Source: Thermoleophilia bacterium (GTDB lineage Bacteria > Actinomycetota > Thermoleophilia > Miltoncostaeales > Miltoncostaeaceae). From it: a DNA stretch of 5,432 bases. A program made the position numbers and the translations under genes. Under the pieces are notes generated by a model. The model was given only the letters and a program-made list of their open reading frames with translations. It had not been told where the DNA came from and ran no database searches. The stretch spans positions 1 through 5,432 of the forward strand of contig JAOTZF010000128.1 in assembly GCA_029861485.1 (NCBI GenBank). The letters run 5' to 3'. This document shows, in pieces, positions 1 through 4,157 of the stretch; the stretch's first letter is position 1, and every line of letters starts with the position of its first letter.

Positions 1-2
1 TC

Positions 3-539
3 GTCCACCGCCAGCTGGCCCGACTGATGGGCGACCGCGGCGTCCAGCTCAAGCACACCAGCCAGCTGAACTTCGGCGGCAACACGGACTTCCTCAACAT
101 GCTCGAGAGGGAACGTCTGGTCTCGAAGAAGATCAGCAAGACGAACGCCGTCACGTCGATCGTCGAAGGTGACATCGCGAAGGACGACATCCACATCGGC
201 CCGAGCGATCACGTGCCGTGGCTGACCGACCGCAAATGGGCGCACATTCGGCTGGAGGGCGAGGGCTTCGGCGGTGCCCCGATCAACATAGAGCTGAAGC
301 TCGAGGTCTGGGACTCCCCCAACTCCGCCGGCATCGTGATCGACGCCGTCCGATGCGCGAAGCTCGCAATGGATCGCGGCGTGTCGGGCACCCTTGAGGG
401 TCCCTCGTCCTACTTCATGAAGAGCCCGCCCGTGCAACACCCGGATGCGCTTGCGCACGAGCTCACCGAGGACTTCATCTCGGGCGCGAGCGCCGCGGCC
501 CTGCCGAGGACCTCGGAGACCGCCCCAACCGAGGCATAG
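3..539 (+). CDS. ino1: Inositol-3-phosphate synthase, C-terminal part (5' end outside window)
   Basis: This enzyme isomerises glucose 6-phosphate to 1D-myo-inositol 3-phosphate with NAD as a recycled cofactor. It is the first committed step to phosphatidylinositol and other inositol compounds, and acts in the cytosol. Only 178 residues are present, about half of the roughly 360 expected for actinobacterial Ino1. The reading frame is open from base 3, so the ATG at 27 is internal. Family signatures seen in order are LNFGGNTDFLNMLERERL, SKKISKTNAVTS, IHIGPSDHVPWL, DRKWAHIRLEG and LKLEVWDSPNSAGIVIDAVR. They carry the conserved lysines of the catalytic pocket. A KSPPVQHPD segment and an Ala/Thr-rich tail end the protein at a TAG (537-539). 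The gene converges on the metallopeptidase downstream. Nothing looks broken, and identification is firm at family level by comparison with the Mycobacterium Ino1 sequence as I remember it. Confidence 0.95.
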   Translation, partial: VHRQLARLMGDRGVQLKHTSQLNFGGNTDFLNMLERERLVSKKISKTNAVTSIVEGDIAKDDIHIGPSDHVPWLTDRKWAHIRLEGEGFGGAPINIELKLEVWDSPNSAGIVIDAVRCAKLAMDRGVSGTLEGPSSYFMKSPPVQHPDALAHELTEDFISGASAAALPRTSETAPTEA

Positions 540-551
540 CACCCTCTGCCA

Positions 552-584
552 GCATCCGGCGGGCGGTAACGGCCCGTCGGATGC
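552..584. terminator. Hairpin between convergent genes, probable terminator
   Basis: Arms 552-564 (GCATCCGGCGGGC) and 572-584 (GCCCGTCGGATGC) pair over 13 bp around a 7-nt loop. The only imperfection on the + strand is one G-U pair (559/577), which becomes a C-A mismatch on the - strand. The hairpin lies 12 nt after the ino1 stop and 6 nt after the end of the oppositely oriented metallopeptidase gene, the usual place for a shared terminator. No T-tract follows on either side, so this is a U-less hairpin terminator or a transcript-end stabiliser. The role is inferred from structure and position. Confidence 0.55.
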
Positions 585-590
585 CTCGCA

Positions 591-1265
591 CTAGCGGCGC
601 GAGAGCAGGAAGAAGTAGATGAGCTGGGCCAGCGCGCCCACGAAGGCCGCGATGTAGGTCCACGCCGCGGCCGTAAGGACCGTGCGCGCGCCCTCTACCT
701 CCCCGCCGACCAATACGCCCTGATTCTCGAGCGCCACGAGCGCCCGCTTCGACGCGTCGAACTCGACCGGCAAGGTCACGAGCTGGAAGAGCACGATTGC
801 CGCGAAGAGGGCCAGGCCGATCGTGACGAGACCGCTGATGCCGACGACCAGACCGATCATCACCGGAAGGAACCAGAGCGACTGACCGAACTGGGCGACC
901 GGTACGAGCGTCTGGCGGATCTTCATCGGACCGTAGCCCTGCGCATGCTGGATCGCGTGCCCGGCCTCGTGTGCGGCCACACCGACCGCAGAGATGCTCG
1001 ACTCCCGGCCGACGGGCTCGGACAGGTTCAGTGAGCGATCGCGGGGGTTGTAGTGGTCGGTCAGTCGGCCGCTGATGTAGTTGATCGAAACGCCCGGCAA
1101 GCCGGACGCGTCGAGCACCGCCTGAGCCGCATGACCGCCGGTCATGCCGTTCTGGGGCCGCACCTCCGAGTACCGCTTGAACGTGCTGGAGACCCGCCGC
1201 TGTGCCCAGATCCCGAGCAGCAGCGGAACGGCGACTGCGACGAGTAACAGAACTGTAGGCGACAC
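591..1265 (-). CDS. yugP: YugP-family membrane zinc metallopeptidase
   Basis: This 224-residue protein belongs to the membrane zinc peptidase family (Zn_peptidase_2, B. subtilis YugP). Its biological substrate is, as far as I know, poorly defined. Residues 3-19 form an N-terminal membrane segment. MTGGHAAQAVLDASGL (41-56) and LTDHYNPRDRSLNLSE (68-83) are family blocks, and HEAGH at 99-103 is the HExxH zinc and catalytic motif. A long hydrophobic region (about 130-163) probably crosses the membrane. LPVEFDASKRA (165-175) is the conserved block with acidic residues that could supply the third zinc ligand. A last membrane segment covers about 197-220. Length and block order match YugP closely. 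Translation starts at GTG 1265, chosen because a strong Shine-Dalgarno sequence sits 7 nt upstream. It is transcribed alone, divergently from the glycosyltransferase, and ends against ino1. Confidence 0.92.
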   Translation of the reverse strand: MSPTVLLLVAVAVPLLLGIWAQRRVSSTFKRYSEVRPQNGMTGGHAAQAVLDASGLPGVSINYISGRLTDHYNPRDRSLNLSEPVGRESSISAVGVAAHEAGHAIQHAQGYGPMKIRQTLVPVAQFGQSLWFLPVMIGLVVGISGLVTIGLALFAAIVLFQLVTLPVEFDASKRALVALENQGVLVGGEVEGARTVLTAAAWTYIAAFVGALAQLIYFFLLSRR

Positions 1266-1269
1266 GATC

Positions 1270-1278
1270 TCTCCTCCC
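1270..1278 (-). promoter_or_regulatory. Ribosome binding site for the yugP-type gene
   Basis: On the - strand this reads GGGAGGAGA. Its GGAGG core lies 7 nt before the GTG start at 1265. It is the strongest Shine-Dalgarno match noted in the window and fixes the non-ATG start. Confidence 0.8.
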
Positions 1279-1382
1279 GAGATGCGCTGCGGATCCTATC
1301 CCCCGACCAGGCGCGCCCGGGGGCGGCACCGACCGCAGAGGCCGAAGCTCAGGTAGATTCGTCTCGCCAGGGAGCTCATTTT

Positions 1383-1388
1383 GGGGAG
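1383..1388 (+). promoter_or_regulatory. Ribosome binding site for the glycosyltransferase
   Basis: GGGGAG lies 6 nt before GTG 1395 and supports that codon as the start. Confidence 0.65.
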
Positions 1389-1394
1389 CGGACC

Positions 1395-2612
1395 GTGACC
1401 AGGGTCCTGTCCATCGCGCTGATCATGCCGGCCGGTGTTCCGGCGGTCGACGACGTCGGTTTCCACGTCGTTGCCGAAGCCGAGGGCCTCGCGCGCCGCG
1501 GACATCGGGTGGCCATTATCGGCCCGAGCGATGATGGCGACCTGGTGAGAGAGGGCCGCACGCGCCTGGCCGCGCTTCGCCACGGCGACACAACCGCCGT
1601 CGCCGGCGAGCGAGGGCAGGTGCTCACACTGGCGCTCGGCCGCGCGGTGCGCGTCTCCGAGAAGCGCCGCGTCGGAGACCCCCTGGAGACCGCGCGAAGC
1701 ATGGAAGCGGTGCTGCGCCTCGGGGAGTTCGACGTCGCCCATATCCACGAGCCTCTCACGGCGAGCCTTGCGCTCGGCGTCGTGCGCCGCCACGCGGGAG
1801 TCCGCGCCGCGACGTTCCACCGGGTTGATCGCCTCGCCGGAGCCGCGTTGCTCCAGCCCCTCCTCGCACGATCGCTCAGCAGGCTCGACCTCTGCATCGC
1901 AACCTCGGAGGAGGTGCGAGCGGCTCTGAGCGAGCTGATCCCGCGCGACTACCTGGTTGTCACACCGAGCCTCGCAAAGACGCCTCCGACGCAGAGGCCC
2001 GTCTCAGGGCTGCCGCACGTCGTCGTGCTTGCGCGCGGTCGTGACCGAGCCGGCCACCACTTCGGAGCGAGTCTGCTCTCGGCGCTCCCCGATGAGCGCG
2101 CCCGAACGACGCTCGTCGTGGCCGGAGCGCTCGCCGCGCGGAGGGCGGCCCGTGCGACGGCGGCCGACATCCTCGTCGATCCGACTCCCGTCGATCGCGC
2201 GTCACTGCTCGAGAGCACGGACATCGTCGTCTTCGCGTCGCCGGAGGACGTGAGCTCCCCCGCGTTGGCCGAGGCCATGGCCGCCGGCACGGCCATCGTC
2301 GTGCCCCGCGGCGCCGCGGGGGCGCAGAGCATTAGGCACGGCGTCGACGGCCTGGTGGCGGAGAGGTTCTCCCGCCACTCGTACGGTGCCGCGCTCGATC
2401 GACTCCTGGGCGACGCCGCCCTGCGCGGCAGGCTGGGCGCGGCGGCTCGTGAAGCGGCCGGGGATCATGCCGTGGCCGATGGCGCCGCGGCGCTCGAGGC
2501 GGCCTACCTCTCCGCGCTCGACAGACCCCGCCGGGAGAGCCCCTCGGCGCGTGGCCCAAAGATCCTTCGCCGCATGCGCGAAACCCGCAATGCGACTGGC
2601 AATCGAAGGTGA
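1395..2612 (+). CDS. GT4-like (PimA-type) glycosyltransferase, GT-B fold, altered donor site
   Basis: This 405-residue protein resembles family 4 glycosyltransferases, closest in feel to PimA, the phosphatidylinositol mannosyltransferase. Start is GTG with a good ribosome binding site. The N-terminal Rossmann domain has VLSIALIMP (4-12), GLARRGHRVAIIGPS (31-45), FDVAHIHEPLTASLAL (112-127) and TFH (140-142), the last matching the PimA active-site histidine region. The C-terminal domain has VVVLARGRDRAG (209-220) and VFASPEDVSSPALAEAMAAG (279-298), then GVDGLVAE. Several catalytic landmarks are changed. The usual GG(x)nH loop reads DDVGFH (19-24). The Arg...Lys-Gly diphosphate clamp reads GRDRAG with no lysine. 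The E-x7-E motif is D285-x7-E293. A basic tail (378-405) follows the fold. Nearby ino1 makes an inositol-lipid acceptor attractive, but the acceptor and sugar are unknown and activity is uncertain. It is likely co-transcribed with the next gene. Confidence 0.8.
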   Translation: MTRVLSIALIMPAGVPAVDDVGFHVVAEAEGLARRGHRVAIIGPSDDGDLVREGRTRLAALRHGDTTAVAGERGQVLTLALGRAVRVSEKRRVGDPLETARSMEAVLRLGEFDVAHIHEPLTASLALGVVRRHAGVRAATFHRVDRLAGAALLQPLLARSLSRLDLCIATSEEVRAALSELIPRDYLVVTPSLAKTPPTQRPVSGLPHVVVLARGRDRAGHHFGASLLSALPDERARTTLVVAGALAARRAARATAADILVDPTPVDRASLLESTDIVVFASPEDVSSPALAEAMAAGTAIVVPRGAAGAQSIRHGVDGLVAERFSRHSYGAALDRLLGDAALRGRLGAAAREAAGDHAVADGAAALEAAYLSALDRPRRESPSARGPKILRRMRETRNATGNRR

Positions 2613-2663
2613 AACGCCCTGCGGCAGGAGTCGGCACGAGGTCACCAAATACCACTGGCGCAG

Positions 2664-3326
2664 ATGACCGCTGACCGGCCCGAGAGCGACGTGCCCCGTC
2701 GAGCGCCGCGACCCCAGAGCGCCGCCTTCCAGGACTCCGACGAGATCCAGGACGCGTACCTCCGGAGAGCGATCGCCGAGATCGGGAGCCTCAACGACGA
2801 GATGGTCGCCTCGGACGATTGCGCCGACGGCACCCTTCCCGTCATGGCCTCGGGCAGTCCTCAGGCCGAGATCATGATGGTCAAGTGGGCGCCGAGCATC
2901 CCCGAGCAGCAAGAAGGGGTGGCCTTCTTCGGCCGGGCCGGCACGGCCATCCTCAAGAGCGTCCAGCGCCTCGGCATCGACCCGTTGACCCTTTACGGCA
3001 CGGTATGCGTCAAGTGCCTCTCCGAGGCAGCAGAGCGGACCGCCGAGCATGCTCCGCCCTGGCTGAGCCGCGAGATCGAGATCGTGCGACCCCGTCTCCT
3101 CGTCGCCATGGGCGAGCGGGTCGTCGAGGCCCTCAACCATCTCGATCTGCCGATGAGCGAGGAGATCTCTGCCACCTCCAACCGGGTTCAGCGACTCACC
3201 CCAAGCATCGATGTCGTCTTCACGCCGGACATCGACGAGTCGCTCGACGAGCAGTCGGCAAAGCGCGCCTTCTGGTCGGCTTTCCGCATTTTGGGCGAAT
3301 GGCACGAATCGCAACCTCCGTACTAG
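2664..3326 (+). CDS. Uracil-DNA glycosylase superfamily-fold protein with degenerate active site
   Basis: This 220-residue protein aligns by eye with family 4 uracil-DNA glycosylases over about residues 56-213. Matching blocks are PQAEIMMVKWAPS (67-78), then EGVAFFGRAG (84-93), the LYGTVCVKC block (110-118), WLSREIEIVRPRLLVAMG (133-150) and VVFTPDID...KRAFWSAFRIL (184-210). Spacing is kept but the function-bearing residues are not. GEAPG is KWAPS, the YITNxVKC asparagine is Val114, and the HPS histidine is TPD. The CxxC pair is reduced to Cys53, and the fourth cluster cysteine aligns with Ala130. Cys53, Cys115 and Cys118 remain. A classical uracil-excising role is therefore doubtful; a DNA-binding or structural pseudoenzyme is possible. 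The ATG at 2664 is the only ATG/GTG/TTG in frame after the preceding stop, yet has no good ribosome binding site, so translation may be coupled to the glycosyltransferase 51 nt upstream. Function is not recognised beyond the fold. Confidence 0.75.
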   Translation: MTADRPESDVPRRAPRPQSAAFQDSDEIQDAYLRRAIAEIGSLNDEMVASDDCADGTLPVMASGSPQAEIMMVKWAPSIPEQQEGVAFFGRAGTAILKSVQRLGIDPLTLYGTVCVKCLSEAAERTAEHAPPWLSREIEIVRPRLLVAMGERVVEALNHLDLPMSEEISATSNRVQRLTPSIDVVFTPDIDESLDEQSAKRAFWSAFRILGEWHESQPPY

Positions 3327-3340
3327 AGGTTTCGCCCCCC

Positions 3341-3356
3341 AGGGACATACGTCCCT
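3341..3356. promoter_or_regulatory. DevR/NarL-type palindromic operator candidate
   Basis: The sequence AGGGACATACGTCCCT is a perfect 6-bp inverted repeat around a 4-bp centre. GGGAC-N4-GTCCC is the architecture of the DevR (DosR) box, whose consensus core is GGGACTWWAGTCCC. Here the centre is ATAC. It lies 15 bp past the stop of the upstream gene. Its centre (about 3348.5) is about 54 bp before the transcription start predicted from the promoter below, a position used by activators. The regulator itself is not in the window. It could alternatively be a short RNA hairpin. Confidence 0.45.
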
Positions 3357-3367
3357 AGCCCAACCCG

Positions 3368-3396
3368 CCGACACGGCGTCATGAGCGGGCCATAAC
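3368..3396 (+). promoter_or_regulatory. Candidate sigma70-type promoter
   Basis: CCGACA (3368-3373) and CATAAC (3391-3396) each match 4 of 6 bases of the -35 and -10 consensus, with a 17-bp spacer. Predicted start is near 3403. The -35 element overlaps the small hairpin at 3366-3378. The match is moderate and is believed mainly because it sits just after the palindrome and before the next gene. Confidence 0.3.
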
Positions 3397-3532
3397 GCCA
3401 CTTGCCATGTCCCCATGGAGCTCCTTGAGGCCGCTCGGCGCGACAACGCCCTAGCTTCCCGCACCGGCGAGGGGCAGGGTCCGCCACTGCGCAGCGTTGG
3501 CGCTGCGTTCTCAGCCGGCCCGAAGTCCCGCA

Positions 3533-3564
3533 AGCTCCGCCGCGTCCCCGTGCGGAGCTGTTTT
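3533..3564 (+). terminator. Terminator-like hairpin inside the leader (possible attenuator)
   Basis: AGCTCCGC (3533-3540) pairs perfectly with GCGGAGCT (3552-3559). Skipping one bulged C (3541), three more pairs form (3542-3544 with 3549-3551, one of them G-U), closing a TCCC loop. GTTTTCCCC follows directly. It lies about 160 nt after the predicted start site and 64 nt before ATG 3628. It could end a short transcript or act as an attenuator. The T-tract has only four Ts. Confidence 0.4.
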
Positions 3565-3627
3565 CCCCAGCCGCACCTCGGGTCGGACCACCGCAACTTG
3601 GAGCCGATCCTGTCCGCGAATACCCGT

Positions 3628-4152
3628 ATGTGGTTTCTCCTCATCGTCGCAGTCGCCGCCGCAGCCGGTCTGCTGACGGCAGCGGCGAGCGGTGCACCCG
3701 AGCACCTGCTGACGACCTCGAGCGCCGAGCAGCAAGCGAAGCTGCAGCGCCAGAACATCCAGCTTCGCGCCCAGATCGCTCGTGAGCGAAAGAAGAACAC
3801 GGCAACCGTGGCGAGGCTTCGCACTCGTCATCAGACGAATCTCGGGCGTGCGCGGAAGCACTCTCGCGCCGTGCAGCTGAGGTCTCCGGGCGTCGATCAC
3901 GCCCTCAGACTCGCCTCGGCCACCTACGGCGTCTCGTATGCGCGGCTGCGCTCGGTCGCTCGCTGCGAGTCGGGGCTACGGCCGCATGCCAAGGGCGGCC
4001 AGTACGTCGGCCTGTTCCAGTTCGGCTTGCCCCTCTGGAACGGCACGCCGTACCGTGCGTTCGACCGGTCCGACCCCTACGCCTCTGCTCTCGCCGGAGC
4101 GAGGGCGTTCAGTCTGGGCATGGCCTCGCATTGGCCGGTTTGCGGCAGGTAG
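3628..4152 (+). CDS. Secreted lytic-transglycosylase-fold protein with coiled coil
   Basis: From ATG 3628 this is a 174-residue exported protein likely to cut or bind peptidoglycan outside the cell. Residues 1-22 form a hydrophobic signal peptide or membrane anchor (MWFLLIVAVAAAAGLLTAAA). Residues about 33-80 are Gln/Arg/Lys-rich with heptad-like spacing, suggesting a coiled coil. Residues 90-174 carry a compact SLT/goose-lysozyme-like domain. LRSVARCESGLRPHA (107-121) contains the presumed catalytic Glu114, followed by GGQYVGLFQFGLPLW (123-137), a DP at 149-150, and a terminal WPVC (169-172). Cys113 and Cys172 could form a disulfide. The frame is open back to ATG 3415, which would add 71 residues. 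I prefer 3628 because the signal peptide then starts the protein, although neither start has a clear ribosome binding site. The domain is shorter than classical Slt proteins. The stop faces the methyltransferase stop 5 bp away. Confidence 0.8.
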   Translation: MWFLLIVAVAAAAGLLTAAASGAPEHLLTTSSAEQQAKLQRQNIQLRAQIARERKKNTATVARLRTRHQTNLGRARKHSRAVQLRSPGVDHALRLASATYGVSYARLRSVARCESGLRPHAKGGQYVGLFQFGLPLWNGTPYRAFDRSDPYASALAGARAFSLGMASHWPVCGR

Positions 4153-4157
4153 TCGTG

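Larger units (their letters stand above)
1266..1394. promoter_or_regulatory. Divergent intergenic region, promoters expected for both sides
   Basis: The two flanking genes point away from each other, so both promoters must lie here or overlap the gene starts. Weak -10 candidates are TAGGAT on the - strand (1293-1298) and TAGATT on the + strand (1354-1359). Each would give a leader of about 20-30 nt. Neither has a convincing -35 hexamer at 16-18 nt. No clear operator palindrome was found. The promoters are inferred from gene orientation more than from motifs. Confidence 0.35.
3327..3627 (+). other. 301-bp intergenic region rich in inverted repeats (probable long leader)
   Basis: No recognisable RNA gene lies in this gap. 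It contains a series of inverted repeats: AGGGAC/GTCCCT (3341-3356), CGCCG/CGGCG (3366-3378), CCATG/CATGG (3405-3418), CGCAGCG/CGCTGCG with a TTGG loop (3490-3507), and an 11-bp bulged hairpin followed by TTTT (3533-3564). The + frame of the next gene stays open through 3415-3627, so part of it could be coding. That stretch resembles no protein domain I know, and the membrane or signal segment begins only at 3628. I read the region as a promoter with an operator followed by a structured 5' leader. Confidence 0.5.

Noticed and set aside
475..1329. 284-codon open frame on the - strand
   Set aside because: It overlaps the clearly identified YugP-type gene in another frame, is very rich in Arg and Gly, and has no recognisable motif.
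1354..1359. TAGATT as a firm -10 promoter for the glycosyltransferase
   Set aside because: No acceptable -35 lies at the right distance, so it is only mentioned as a weak candidate inside the divergent region.
3403..3627. c-di-AMP (ydaO/yuaA) riboswitch before the cell-wall gene
   Set aside because: Context fits, and GGCCCGAAGTCCCGCAAGCT (3517-3536) faintly resembles one conserved block. The hallmark GGGGUGAA and CAGCUAAC sequences are absent.
2202..3824. 540-codon open frame on the - strand
   Set aside because: It runs antisense across the glycosyltransferase and the recognisable UDG-fold gene and shows no domain of its own. In GC-rich DNA such long shadow frames are common.
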